Positions 1 through 7,378 of a stretch of 64,000 nucleotides of DNA are shown one piece after another. The stretch comes from Paenibacillus apiarius. GTDB taxonomy: Bacteria; Bacillota; Bacilli; Paenibacillales; Paenibacillaceae. The notes beneath the pieces were generated by a model. The model did not search any database and had not been told where the DNA came from. It saw only the letters and a program-made list of their open reading frames with translations. The position numbers were made by a program, and so were the translations under genes. Position 1 is the stretch's first letter, and every line of letters begins with the position of its first letter. Where the stretch lies: contig NZ_JAFFHZ010000001.1 of assembly GCF_017052585.1 (NCBI RefSeq), forward strand, positions 1 through 64,000. The letters are read 5' to 3'.

Positions 1-282
1 GCTGACACCGGCATGACCCTGATGCATTATGTTGTGCTTGAAAATAACTATGAAGCGTACAAGGCAATTAAACGCAATAACTTGAATGTCGATATACCAG
101 ACAACAATGGGCAAACACCGTTATTTTTATCCGTTATTCATGAAAATAGCTTTTACTTTGGTGAATTGCGTGATGAATTAAATTCTGATGTTATGATTAA
201 AGATTCGGAAGGAAAACAAGCAATTGATTATGCCGATAAAACCTCTACTTTCTACCTTTCTTTAAGATTTAAGATGTTGTAA
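1..282 (+). CDS. Ankyrin-repeat stalk protein, C-terminal part (cut by window start)
   Basis: The reading frame is already open at base 1, so the gene begins outside the window; the ATG at 13 is internal. The visible 93 residues match the C-terminal ankyrin-like half of the two full paralogues at 1367 and 2254 almost residue for residue (for example NVDIPDNNGQTPLFLSVIH and the KDSEGKQAIDYADK ending). It is therefore one more member of a tandem family with a signal peptide, a copper-amine-oxidase-N-like stalk domain and ankyrin-like repeats. It is followed by a rho-independent terminator. Its function is not known; ankyrin repeats usually bind protein partners. Confidence 0.8.
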   Translation, partial: ADTGMTLMHYVVLENNYEAYKAIKRNNLNVDIPDNNGQTPLFLSVIHENSFYFGELRDELNSDVMIKDSEGKQAIDYADKTSTFYLSLRFKML

Positions 283-290
283 TTGAAGAC

Positions 291-317
291 ACGACCTCCT
301 CAATAAAAGGAGGTCGT
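291..317 (+). terminator. Rho-independent terminator
   Basis: A perfect 10-bp stem (ACGACCTCCT at 291-300 with AGGAGGTCGT at 308-317) is followed by a T-rich tail. The same stem recurs after the paralogue ending at 2098, so the terminator was duplicated with the gene. The stem also contains an AGGAGG that is not used as a ribosome site. Confidence 0.8.
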
Positions 318-374
318 ATTTATTTATCAAGTGTAGTTATCCTAGGTCACCCTCTAACTTCATTTAAAAAACGA

Positions 375-401
375 TGCTCATTTTCCGATATATAGTACAA
401 T
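375..401 (+). promoter_or_regulatory. Shared promoter of the ankyrin/stalk family
   Basis: A TACAAT -10 hexamer at 396-401 lies 36 bp upstream of the ATG at 437. About 75 bp around it are nearly identical in front of the copy at 2254, and a diverged form (CCGATATATGGTATTA) precedes the copy at 1367. The -35 region is poor, so dependence on an activator or an alternative sigma factor is possible. This is inference from conservation. Confidence 0.5.
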
Positions 402-436
402 AGAACTATTCCCAATATATTGGAGGTCACGTTTCA

Positions 437-1156
437 ATGAAAAAAATAACGATATTAATTACGGGCATTTTTATAGGTGTTGCATTATCTGCCGGAACTG
501 TTGTGGGAGCGACTACATACTTAAAAGCAACTCAATCGAATGTAAAGCTTGTTGTGAACGAGACGGAAGCGAAATTATCCAATCCTCCAGTTCATGTGAA
601 TGGGAAACTGTATCTTCCCGTTAGAGATACTGCAAATGCCTTGGGTTATTCTGTGCAGTCTGTCACCCGTTCAACGGTTACGCTTAAGGAAGGCATTAGC
701 CAAAACACCTCTGCTCAAACCAATGACTCGAAAGTAAAAACGAATAGCGAGAAAAAGGAAAATCAGATGGTGAAAAACTTGAAAGAAACTTATTCTACTG
801 ACGGCAAACTGGACGGAGCCAAGATTAAAGCAGCTTTAGAAAACGGCTCGCTTGATGTGAATGCTCAAGATACTGACACAGGAAATACTCTCTTAATGCT
901 AGCTATTTTGGAGAGTAATTATGGCGCATATAAAGAGTTTAAGCGCAATGATCTTGATCCCAATATTCAAAACAGAGACAAACAAACGGCATTACATTTA
1001 ACCACAATAAAAGAAAACTCTTTTTTCAGAGGAGAACTGTTGGAGGAATTAAAGGCCGATGCTTCAATAAAGGACGTATCAGGTAAACAAGCTATCGACT
1101 ACACTGAAAAGGAGACAAGTGATTATTATCGTTTGTATTTGTATATGAATAAATAA
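437..1156 (+). CDS. Secreted stalk-domain protein with ankyrin-like repeats
   Basis: 239 residues. An N-terminal signal peptide or membrane anchor (KK followed by a hydrophobic stretch, residues 1-27) precedes a domain of the copper amine oxidase N-terminal (stalk) type at about 34-90 (VNGKLYLPVRDTANALGY is diagnostic). A charged linker and ankyrin-like repeats follow at about 120-225. The start is supported by GGAGG at 422-426. Compared with its neighbours, the ankyrin half has diverged most in this copy while the first 100 residues are nearly identical to the copy at 2254, as expected if recombination homogenises the anchor and selection diversifies the repeats. It probably acts at the cell surface; the partner is unknown. 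Confidence 0.8.
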   Translation: MKKITILITGIFIGVALSAGTVVGATTYLKATQSNVKLVVNETEAKLSNPPVHVNGKLYLPVRDTANALGYSVQSVTRSTVTLKEGISQNTSAQTNDSKVKTNSEKKENQMVKNLKETYSTDGKLDGAKIKAALENGSLDVNAQDTDTGNTLLMLAILESNYGAYKEFKRNDLDPNIQNRDKQTALHLTTIKENSFFRGELLEELKADASIKDVSGKQAIDYTEKETSDYYRLYLYMNK

Positions 1157-1210
1157 TTTGGTATTTATCATTCCGAAATATCATTTATATTAAGATATGA
1201 AGTCATTTAA

Positions 1211-1235
1211 GTCACTCTTCAATGGAGTGGCTTTT
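1211..1235 (+). terminator. Rho-independent terminator
   Basis: A 7-bp stem (GTCACTC with GAGTGGC, one G-T pair) with a short loop is followed by TTTTT, 50 bp after the stop of the preceding gene. A close relative of the same hairpin lies at 3007-3031. Confidence 0.7.
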
Positions 1236-1366
1236 TAATTTCAATACGTGAGAGTCATCAAATCACGCAAAAACGGATGAAAAACAGCTAGAGTGATGTA
1301 AACTAAAGTTATCATTTATCTTTGCCGATATATGGTATTACGCTAAAAAATCGGAGGTATGTGAAA

Positions 1367-2098
1367 GTGAAAAAGTTCGTAACCAAAACCCCTGCCTTTT
1401 TGTTGGGACTACTCGTTGGGGCAATTTTAACTGCGGGCACAGCCGTAGGCGCAGCAACGTTTTATAAAGCGACGCCAATGAATATTAAAGTTGTAGTTGG
1501 CGAGAATCAAGCAAAACTAAGCGATTCTCCTTTAAATGTGAACGGGAAAACCTATCTCCCTCTTCGCGACACGGCTAGCGCTCTCGGCTATTCTGTACAG
1601 TCTGTTACTTCTTCTGAAATTACGCTGAAAGAGAAAACAAAAGTGAACACAGAAAAAGAGCAAAAGAACAAGGCCAAAAATGACAAAACGAAAACGACAA
1701 TCCAAACGGTAAAAATGAAAAATTTAAAAGAAACCTATTCTACTGACGGCAAACTGGATGCAGCCAAGCTCAAGGAAGCTTTAAACGATGGAACTTTGGA
1801 TGTAAATGCGCAAGATGCTGACACCGGTATTACCCTGATGCATTATGTCGTGCTTGAAGATAACTACGAAGCATATAAGGCAATTAGACGCAATGAATTG
1901 AATGTCAATATACCAGACAACAATGGGCAAACACCGATATTTTTATCCGTTATTCATAAAAATCACTTTTTCTTTGGCGAATTGCGTGATGACTTAAATG
2001 CTGATTTTATGATTAAAGATTCGGAAGGAAAGCAAGCAATTGATTATGCTGATAAAAGCTCTACTTTCTACCGTTCTTTAAGAGCTGAGATGATGTAA
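1367..2098 (+). CDS. Secreted stalk-domain protein with ankyrin-like repeats
   Basis: 243 residues from the GTG at 1367, chosen because GGAGGT at 1353-1358 sits 8 bases upstream; the longer frame from the TTG at 1322 would run through its own promoter. Residues 1-28 are a signal peptide or anchor (TPAFLLGLLVGAILTAGTAV), about 32-88 a stalk domain (VNGKTYLPLRDTASALGY), about 90-120 a lysine-rich linker and about 125-235 ankyrin-like repeats (NIPDNNGQTPIFLSVIH). It has the same architecture as its neighbours, but its first 100 residues are the most diverged of the three full copies while its ankyrin half is close to the copy at 2254. The family looks like a patchwork made by recombination. Confidence 0.8.
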   Translation: MKKFVTKTPAFLLGLLVGAILTAGTAVGAATFYKATPMNIKVVVGENQAKLSDSPLNVNGKTYLPLRDTASALGYSVQSVTSSEITLKEKTKVNTEKEQKNKAKNDKTKTTIQTVKMKNLKETYSTDGKLDAAKLKEALNDGTLDVNAQDADTGITLMHYVVLEDNYEAYKAIRRNELNVNIPDNNGQTPIFLSVIHKNHFFFGELRDDLNADFMIKDSEGKQAIDYADKSSTFYRSLRAEMM

Positions 2099-2106
2099 TA
2101 GAAGAC

Positions 2107-2133
2107 ACGACCTCCTCAATTCAAGGAGGTCGT
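2107..2133 (+). terminator. Rho-independent terminator
   Basis: The same 10-bp stem as at 291-317 (ACGACCTCCT with AGGAGGTCGT), followed by CTTTATTTTAT. It ends the preceding ankyrin/stalk gene. Confidence 0.8.
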
Positions 2134-2190
2134 CTTTATTTTATGAAGTGTAGTAATCTAGGTTCGCCTCTAACTTCATTTAAAAAGCGA

Positions 2191-2217
2191 TGCTCATTTT
2201 CCGATATATAGTACAAT
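2191..2217 (+). promoter_or_regulatory. Shared promoter of the ankyrin/stalk family (second copy)
   Basis: Nearly identical to 375-401: TTTTCCGATATATAG followed by TACAAT at 2212-2217, 37 bp before the ATG at 2254. Conservation of about 75 bp of upstream DNA shows that the duplication unit includes the promoter. Confidence 0.5.
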
Positions 2218-2253
2218 AGAACTATTTACTATATATTGGAGGTCAACGTTTCA

Positions 2254-2970
2254 ATGAAAAAAATAACGATATTAATAACGGGCATTTTTATAGGTGTTGC
2301 CTTATCTGCCGGAACTGTTGTGGGAGCGACTACATACTTAAAAGCAACTCAATCGAATGTGAAGCTTGTTGTCAATGACACGGAAGCGAAATTATCCAAT
2401 CCTCCAGTTCATGTGAATGGCAAACTATATCTTCCCGTTAGAGATACCGCAAATGCTTTGGGTTATTCTGTACAGTCTATCACCCGTTCAACGGTTACGC
2501 TTAAGGAAGGCATTAGCCAAAACACCTCTGCTCAAACCAATGACTCGAAAGCAAAAGAAAATATCCATAAAAAAGAAAATCAGATGGTGAAAAATTTGAA
2601 AGAAACCTATTCTACTGACGGCAAACTGGATGCAGCCAAGCTCAAGGAAGCTTTAAACAATGCAACTTTGGATGTAAATGCGCAAGATGCTGACACCGGT
2701 ATGACCCTGATGCATTATGTCGTGCTTGAAGATAACTATGAAGTATATAAAGCAATTATACGCAATGACTTGAATGTCAATATACCAGACAACAATGGGC
2801 AAACCCCGTTATTTCTATCCGTTATTCATAAAAATAGCTTTTACTTTGGCGAATTGCGTGATGAATTAAATGCTGATGTTATGATTAAAGATTCGGAAGG
2901 AAAACAAGCAATTGATTATGCCGATAAAAACTCTACTTTCTACCGTTCTTTAAGATTCAGGATGTTGTAA
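2254..2970 (+). CDS. Secreted stalk-domain protein with ankyrin-like repeats
   Basis: 238 residues from the ATG at 2254, with GGAGG at 2238-2242; an in-frame TTG six codons earlier overlaps the ribosome site and is not the start. It has a signal peptide or anchor, a stalk domain (LYLPVRDTANALGYSVQS), a linker and ankyrin-like repeats. The first half is close to the copy at 437 and the second half to the copy at 1367 and the partial copy at 1-282. This arrangement looks like a recombinant of its neighbours. Confidence 0.8.
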   Translation: MKKITILITGIFIGVALSAGTVVGATTYLKATQSNVKLVVNDTEAKLSNPPVHVNGKLYLPVRDTANALGYSVQSITRSTVTLKEGISQNTSAQTNDSKAKENIHKKENQMVKNLKETYSTDGKLDAAKLKEALNNATLDVNAQDADTGMTLMHYVVLEDNYEVYKAIIRNDLNVNIPDNNGQTPLFLSVIHKNSFYFGELRDELNADVMIKDSEGKQAIDYADKNSTFYRSLRFRML

Positions 2971-2973
2971 CTG

Positions 2974-3004
2974 AAAAGCATCTCAATCGAATGTAAAGCT
3001 TGTT
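2974..3004 (+). repeat. Scrap of a lost ankyrin/stalk paralogue
   Basis: These 31 bases match positions 523-553, inside the anchor/stalk coding part of the gene at 437, at 30 of 31 positions by my alignment. They lie four bases after a stop codon and out of any gene context. The terminator that follows resembles the one after the gene at 437. The simplest reading is that another copy was deleted here by recombination. Confidence 0.75.
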
Positions 3005-3006
3005 TA

Positions 3007-3031
3007 AGCCACCCTTCACTGGAGTGGCTTT
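3007..3031 (+). terminator. Rho-independent terminator
   Basis: AGCCAC pairs with GTGGCT around a short imperfect loop, followed by a T-rich tail. It is related to the hairpin at 1211-1235 and ends the ankyrin/stalk array. Confidence 0.6.
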
Positions 3032-3073
3032 TCATTTTGAAAAAATACCGACTGCAGGAGGTGAAAATATAAT

Positions 3074-3526
3074 ATGGCTGCAATTGCTCTTCACGGACAT
3101 CGTACCGATCAATCGACTAAATCTGGACATGTTACTTATGATATCTATCGATATGAAGACGACCCGCGAGGCGGATGGTATTATAGCAGCTCTGGAAGTA
3201 CGGGAGCATTGATTACGGGAACCATAAGCTCGTCTTCCGGTTCCGTGGTTGTGAATGGAACACCGATTTGTACCGTTGGGGATGCCGTCAATGAAACTTG
3301 GGTGGCCTCCCCTTCTGTCCCTTCTAATTCAAGCTATACGGAATATAGACATGTCACTCCCGGAACTTCTGGCAGCGGGCAAGGAGAAATTACAGGCGGC
3401 AATGCTGCCAATGTCTATATGAATGGAAAATTGATAGCTGTGCAAGGCTCCACAGTAACAACATGCCTTGGAACTACCACTAAAATAAATGGAGGGAACA
3501 GCACTGTCATGATAGGCAGTTCATGA
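3074..3526 (+). CDS. PAAR-like spike-tip protein
   Basis: 150 residues with AGGAGGTG directly upstream. It has the glycine/serine/valine-rich composition of PAAR-repeat proteins and two clear PAAR-type units: VVVNGTPICTVGDAV at about 56-70 and VYMNGKLIAVQGSTV at about 114-128, with a GAL/TGT turn between. Such proteins cap the spike of contractile phage tails, type VI secretion and extracellular contractile injection systems, and sharpen the tip that meets the target cell. It is the first gene of the tail-fibre-like locus and is followed by baseplate-like and fibre-like proteins, which fits a tail tip. There is no C-terminal toxin extension. Sheath, tube and VgrG genes are not in the window. 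Confidence 0.7.
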   Translation: MAAIALHGHRTDQSTKSGHVTYDIYRYEDDPRGGWYYSSSGSTGALITGTISSSSGSVVVNGTPICTVGDAVNETWVASPSVPSNSSYTEYRHVTPGTSGSGQGEITGGNAANVYMNGKLIAVQGSTVTTCLGTTTKINGGNSTVMIGSS

Positions 3527-3610
3527 GGAGGTTTTCTTTATTTCAATGCGTGAACATTCGCAACTTTTATTTGCAGGAAACAAAGATCATCAGATGAAGG
3601 AGGTGATAAT

Positions 3611-4765
3611 ATGCCAGAGATAAAAACATGCTTGGAACTGAATGATCCCGTCACGACGATATGGCGCAGCGGCACCCCGGACGATCCTTACAAAGACCGG
3701 ATGGACTCCCTGCCCATCATCAACAACCAAATGACTTTGCTGGAGATCCCGTCACACGGGCACAAGGTCATGATTGAGGGCTTCACCGAAATCGACCAAG
3801 AGCGGTTCACGAATCGAAGCACACTCGCGCCTGACGAGTTCCTCGTCAACTACTCCAACGGTATCGTGCAATTCCATCCTGCCCACGAAGGGACAACCTT
3901 GCTGTGCAAGTATAAAGGGAAAGGGCTCATTCTCTACCCCGCTTCACGCATCTATGCCATGGTCAGCCGCAGCCCCGACGTCGTGCAGACCCTTCAGGAT
4001 ATCATCGACGAGATGCTGCGCCGCTTGCAGGAGACCAACACGGCGATTGCCGACTTGAAGCAAGTCATTGTGAACGCTGAGACCGCCACACATGCGGCCA
4101 ACCTGGCGTCCGACAATGCGAATCAGGCTGCTGATGACGCGAAGCTGGCTACAGAGAAGGCCTTGCATGCCTATAACACGACGACGCTCGTATTTAAGCC
4201 GCCGGTGGCGGATATGAAGGAGCTCTTGGATACATACCCATATCCTCAAGTTGGCTGGACGGTTCAAACCTATAAAGACGGCATGCGATACCGCTTTGAC
4301 GGCAAGAGTTGGATTCCGATCGATATGTTCGGCCAAAACATTCAAGCCGTAAGCGAGCATGCGGATGGGCTGATGTCAATCGCCGAACATGTGAAGCTGA
4401 AAAGCATTCCGCTGGATGTCAAAGACCGCGTCATCGTATTTTGCTTGCCTTCCTACCTGTTTCAAGGCGTGCAAAGCGTCATCGCCAAGTTCCCTTTCCA
4501 AGGCGAGATTGTGTCTGTCGAGGCGATTTGCGGCGTTCCCGGCGATTCCGACACGGAAATCCAAATCGAGAAAACAGCCGATCTCGTTCATTGGAGCAGC
4601 ATTCTGTCGCACAATCTCCATTTTAAGCCGCATCAGTTTGTGGATGACCGGACGTCGGCAGTAAGCAGCAGCAGCGTCAATGCGGGCGATATGTTCCGGC
4701 TGAACGTAGTCAAGCAAGGCGGGAACATTCAAAATGTGACGGTCGAAATGGTCGTGCGCATCTAA
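3611..4765 (+). CDS. Phage baseplate/tail-fibre-like protein with coiled-coil neck
   Basis: 384 residues. The start is fixed by a near-perfect anti-16S site (AAGGAGGTGAT at 3597-3607). Residues 1-120 form a beta-rich N-terminal domain, as in phage upper-baseplate/receptor-binding proteins. About 125-190 is an alanine-rich coiled coil (AANLASDNANQAADDAKLA), typical of trimeric fibre necks. The C-terminal 120 residues (from about 265) look like a beta-sandwich head. A short segment, MRYRFDGKSWIPID, resembles small modules seen in the downstream fibre genes. It lies directly after the PAAR-like gene, so a place near the tail tip is inferred. The family assignment is by appearance only. Confidence 0.55.
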   Translation: MPEIKTCLELNDPVTTIWRSGTPDDPYKDRMDSLPIINNQMTLLEIPSHGHKVMIEGFTEIDQERFTNRSTLAPDEFLVNYSNGIVQFHPAHEGTTLLCKYKGKGLILYPASRIYAMVSRSPDVVQTLQDIIDEMLRRLQETNTAIADLKQVIVNAETATHAANLASDNANQAADDAKLATEKALHAYNTTTLVFKPPVADMKELLDTYPYPQVGWTVQTYKDGMRYRFDGKSWIPIDMFGQNIQAVSEHADGLMSIAEHVKLKSIPLDVKDRVIVFCLPSYLFQGVQSVIAKFPFQGEIVSVEAICGVPGDSDTEIQIEKTADLVHWSSILSHNLHFKPHQFVDDRTSAVSSSSVNAGDMFRLNVVKQGGNIQNVTVEMVVRI

Positions 4766-4800
4766 TCTGGGGACGCCAATCGGCAATAAGGAGGGAAAAA

Positions 4801-5181
4801 ATGAGCAAGCAAGGCACGCAAGTATGGGGATCGGCACCGCTTCAAGCACAGCCCATCGTCATCGACAAAACCAATAACCGTCTATCCTTCAAAGTGGATG
4901 CCATGGAATATGAAGTCACGATTCCTGATGGCACCTATGTGACCAAAAAAGAGTACTTCACTTCCAATCTGATCGCTCCCTTGAATGGAGCATTGGAAAG
5001 AGCAGACGCGCCAGTCGCCGCCAAGCTGGGCGGAGTCCATATGGACAAGCACATGAACGTGCTTGTGCTCGAACATCACGACTCCTCTGCCCCGCATACC
5101 ATCGATTCGTTCGGCGGAAGCGCCAAGGAACTCGTGTGGGGGAACACAGAGCATACAACCGCTCATTCCGGCAGCGAATAA
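4801..5181 (+). CDS. Small tail-locus protein of unknown function
   Basis: 126 residues with a strong ribosome site (AAGGAGGG) 36 bases after the preceding stop, so probably translated from the same mRNA. It has no signal peptide or membrane segment. The sequence is hydrophilic with a beta-rich middle (YEVTIPDGTYVTKKEYF) and a histidine-rich C-terminus. I do not recognise the family; position suggests a baseplate or fibre accessory protein. Confidence 0.6.
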   Translation: MSKQGTQVWGSAPLQAQPIVIDKTNNRLSFKVDAMEYEVTIPDGTYVTKKEYFTSNLIAPLNGALERADAPVAAKLGGVHMDKHMNVLVLEHHDSSAPHTIDSFGGSAKELVWGNTEHTTAHSGSE

Positions 5182-5251
5182 TCTATGTAAGCAATGTCCT
5201 AATTGATATACGAATTATTTATAAAAATAAAAAATGGAAAGAGGAATTCAT

Positions 5252-5776
5252 ATGACACAACCTATTATTTCTTGGCTTAACAGCACGCATTCGGCAGAGA
5301 TAACCGCCCCCTTTGACTTCGGTGTGATCGATGCCGGAGATAGCAGCCCGCCTGTTACCTTTAATATTTGGAACAATAAAAATGGTGACAAAGACGTGTC
5401 AAAAATGGAGGATTGCACCATCACGACGCGTGAAATAGGCGGCGGTCTGGAAACCCAAGTTGTCAATAACAACTGGTTTCACGCGCAAGTAGATACTTTG
5501 GATGAAACCGATATTGCAGATCCCTCTTCTCTTATCGGCAAAACGCGCTCGAAGCCGCTTGGCACGACTGGAAGCACGACCAAAGACCATTCCGGCAAAG
5601 AACTGACGACACCGCTGACTCCGGCCGCGCAGGAAATACTCGGCGTTAATAATAACGGCAATCCGCTGGATGCGGCAGGCAACTATGTGACCGTCACGCT
5701 CCAGGCAGAAGTGCCAATGGATGCTTCTAGCGGAAGACAAGACTTCAAAATCCGCGTGTCGTACCGCTACGTGTAA
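5252..5776 (+). CDS. Tail-locus structural protein, immunoglobulin-like
   Basis: 174 residues from the ATG at 5252, preferred over the ATG at 5234 because AAAGAGGA sits correctly before it. The pattern FDFGVIDAGDSSPPVTFNIW near the start recalls the FGxxxAG...V.F.I.N strand pair of immunoglobulin-like (HYDIN/ASH-like) domains, and the same pattern closes the protein encoded at 10525-12273 (LDFGIIIAGQTTVDQKVVV). The C-terminus is also a beta-strand pattern. It is probably a structural or decoration component of the tail-like particle; this is inference. Confidence 0.55.
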   Translation: MTQPIISWLNSTHSAEITAPFDFGVIDAGDSSPPVTFNIWNNKNGDKDVSKMEDCTITTREIGGGLETQVVNNNWFHAQVDTLDETDIADPSSLIGKTRSKPLGTTGSTTKDHSGKELTTPLTPAAQEILGVNNNGNPLDAAGNYVTVTLQAEVPMDASSGRQDFKIRVSYRYV

Positions 5777-5791
5777 CGAACGCTTCCTTTC

Positions 5792-5819
5792 AAGGCGAGG
5801 CTGCCCGCAGTCTCGCCTT
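5792..5819 (+). terminator. Rho-independent terminator
   Basis: AAGGCGAG pairs with CTCGCCTT, with partial extension through the loop, followed by TGTTC. It separates the first four tail genes from the rest. Confidence 0.65.
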
Positions 5820-5827
5820 TGTTCATG

Positions 5828-5845
5828 CTCACAATACAATGGGAG
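5828..5845 (+). repeat. AATACAAT-loop hairpin, copy 1
   Basis: CTC-AC-AATACAAT-GG-GAG: the octamer AATACAAT sits between short complementary arms just before the ribosome site of the gene at 5853. The same octamer, with different but again complementary arms, precedes the genes at 10525 and 12306. Confidence 0.45.
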
Positions 5846-5852
5846 GTTCACT

Positions 5853-6467
5853 ATGATTTTTCACAACCGCTGCAATCGTTCGCCGGTTCCTCATCAGAGC
5901 TTTATCTGGATTGCGGAATATTATGACGGCGCCTATTTGTCCGAATATGACTTTGAGACTAAAAAAGCGAACAGCTTTTATCACATAGATAAACAAAAAT
6001 TAATAAGATTCGGCTTAATCGGCCACGGCTCACAAGTATTCTTCGATGTTGGCAACGGTGTCTTCACGCTGAATGACCATCGGCTCATGGTATCTTACCG
6101 GACGAAGGAGCATGAGTATCCCCTGACCGGAAGAGCTTTTCTCTATAACGACATCATCACCTACAAAGATGCTGTATCCGATGCGAATCTACTGTTGGCT
6201 GGCGCCAAGCAGGGACGCTTTAGCGATAAAATCGTGCAATATAATGTAGGCTACAAAAAAAACATGGCGCTGCTGGATGTGAACATTAACTTCCAGTGCC
6301 TGTTGTCTATCCCCTACAACGAAGCTTCTTTCCTGGCCATCAAAATGACTTCTGACAAAGATCTCGATGGAAAACTGATTATTCGACGTAACGGATTAAT
6401 TGTGGATGAAATTCATGCCCCACTCAAAGCGCAGCATGCAGGCATGATGTATTGGGAAATTAGATAG
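5853..6467 (+). CDS. Tail-locus protein of unknown function
   Basis: 204 residues from the ATG at 5853, preceded by GGGAGG; an upstream in-frame extension would run through the terminator and is rejected. The sequence is rich in aromatic residues and beta-prone (SFIWIAEYYDGAYLSEYDF at the N-terminus) with no transmembrane segment. It recalls phage proteins placed between baseplate and fibre genes, but I do not recognise a named family. The start of the next gene is 15 bases downstream, so the two are probably co-translated. Confidence 0.6.
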   Translation: MIFHNRCNRSPVPHQSFIWIAEYYDGAYLSEYDFETKKANSFYHIDKQKLIRFGLIGHGSQVFFDVGNGVFTLNDHRLMVSYRTKEHEYPLTGRAFLYNDIITYKDAVSDANLLLAGAKQGRFSDKIVQYNVGYKKNMALLDVNINFQCLLSIPYNEASFLAIKMTSDKDLDGKLIIRRNGLIVDEIHAPLKAQHAGMMYWEIR

Positions 6468-6482
6468 CGAGGTGACATGGCA

Positions 6483-7058
6483 ATGGCTACACAAGAGATA
6501 GGCTTACCGATCAAGTTCGAAACCGGAACGTTCAACAACACAATCGTCAAAAATGGAAAGCTGCAATTGGCTGAACTCAAACAAGACGAAAAAGGCAATA
6601 TCGTCTATGCCCCCTATGGCTCTTGGGAATCGCAGCTTATTCTTATTCAAGACAAAATCACTTCCTTTAAGCGAATAGCTAAAAGCATTGAGGTGAATGG
6701 TGAAGCAACCTATAAAATCTACACCAAATCCTCGGAGGATGGCACGACATGGACGGAGTACGAAGAAATCGACGATACCGATGGCAGCATACACTCCCCT
6801 GCCGCCAAATACGCCAAAGTAAAGGTCGAGATTATTCCTCCGCTTGTAGATGCGACCTTTACCGTAGATGAGTTCACGGATGCAGGGAAATATTCCAACG
6901 AATTCGTAAATTCGGACAACGGCGTTCTTGAGTTAAAGAAGCATTACCGTTATAAATATGCGAAAGATGAATCGTGGCAAGATGAGGGTGTGATTTTGCG
7001 GAGGAAGATTCCGCATAGCAAGTTGAAAAAGATAGATTCATTACGAGTGGAGGTGTAA
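6483..7058 (+). CDS. Tail-locus protein of unknown function
   Basis: 191 residues. Of two in-frame ATGs, the one at 6483 has the better distance from GAGGTG (6469-6474); the other is at 6477. The sequence is beta-rich and charged, with YKIYTKSSEDGTTWTEYEEI at about 77-96, the kind of strand-turn-strand seen in discoidin-like carbohydrate-binding folds. The stop overlaps the following ATG by one base (TAATG), pointing to translational coupling. The base composition turns AT-rich in the last 100 bases, marking the left edge of an AT-rich block that runs to about 11 kb. Confidence 0.6.
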   Translation: MATQEIGLPIKFETGTFNNTIVKNGKLQLAELKQDEKGNIVYAPYGSWESQLILIQDKITSFKRIAKSIEVNGEATYKIYTKSSEDGTTWTEYEEIDDTDGSIHSPAAKYAKVKVEIIPPLVDATFTVDEFTDAGKYSNEFVNSDNGVLELKKHYRYKYAKDESWQDEGVILRRKIPHSKLKKIDSLRVEV

Positions 7059-7060
7059 TG

Positions 7061-7324
7061 ATGCCAATTCCAACGACTGCATCTCTAATTTTCCATGACA
7101 ACAACTATAAAACGTACAACAATGGGTGGAAAACAATTCCAACAACTTTACCTTCAAAAGACACTTTTATGAATGATGGTATTAGAGATTTATCTACTCT
7201 GGATAGAAAAGAACAAATTGCTACTCTTCCTATGACATCCTCTGAATTAGGTGATGGAAAAGTGTTTAAAGCAAAGGTTGATTATAAGAAATACTTTGAT
7301 ATTAACAGTATTAATGTGAAGTAG
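7061..7324 (+). CDS. Short fibre-module protein
   Basis: 87 residues; the start is either 7061 or the overlapping ATG at 7058. It consists almost entirely of one repeated fibre module: a segment like YKTYNNGW, then a proline-containing turn, a GI..L helix-like stretch, and a closing LGDGKVFKAKVD strand. The same module recurs in the genes at 7379, 9460 and 10525. It may be a stand-alone subunit or a remnant of a longer fibre protein. A small terminator follows at once. Confidence 0.55.
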   Translation: MPIPTTASLIFHDNNYKTYNNGWKTIPTTLPSKDTFMNDGIRDLSTLDRKEQIATLPMTSSELGDGKVFKAKVDYKKYFDINSINVK

Positions 7325-7341
7325 GACTGAACTGGTTCTAC
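7321..7341 (+). terminator. Probable terminator
   Basis: GTAGGAC pairs imperfectly with GTTCTAC and is followed by TTCTTTTTG. It starts inside the stop codon of the preceding short gene. Confidence 0.5.
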
Positions 7342-7378
7342 TTCTTTTTGTATTGAATAACGATTTTATTTAGTTGGG

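Noticed and set aside
3000-3212. 70-codon plus-strand frame overlapping the PAAR-like gene
   Set aside because: It overlaps a terminator and the PAAR-like gene in another frame and has no ribosome site.
3944-4849. Long minus-strand and alternate-frame ORFs opposite the baseplate-like and following genes
   Set aside because: They lie fully inside a plus-strand gene with a near-perfect ribosome site and show arginine/histidine-rich shadow composition.
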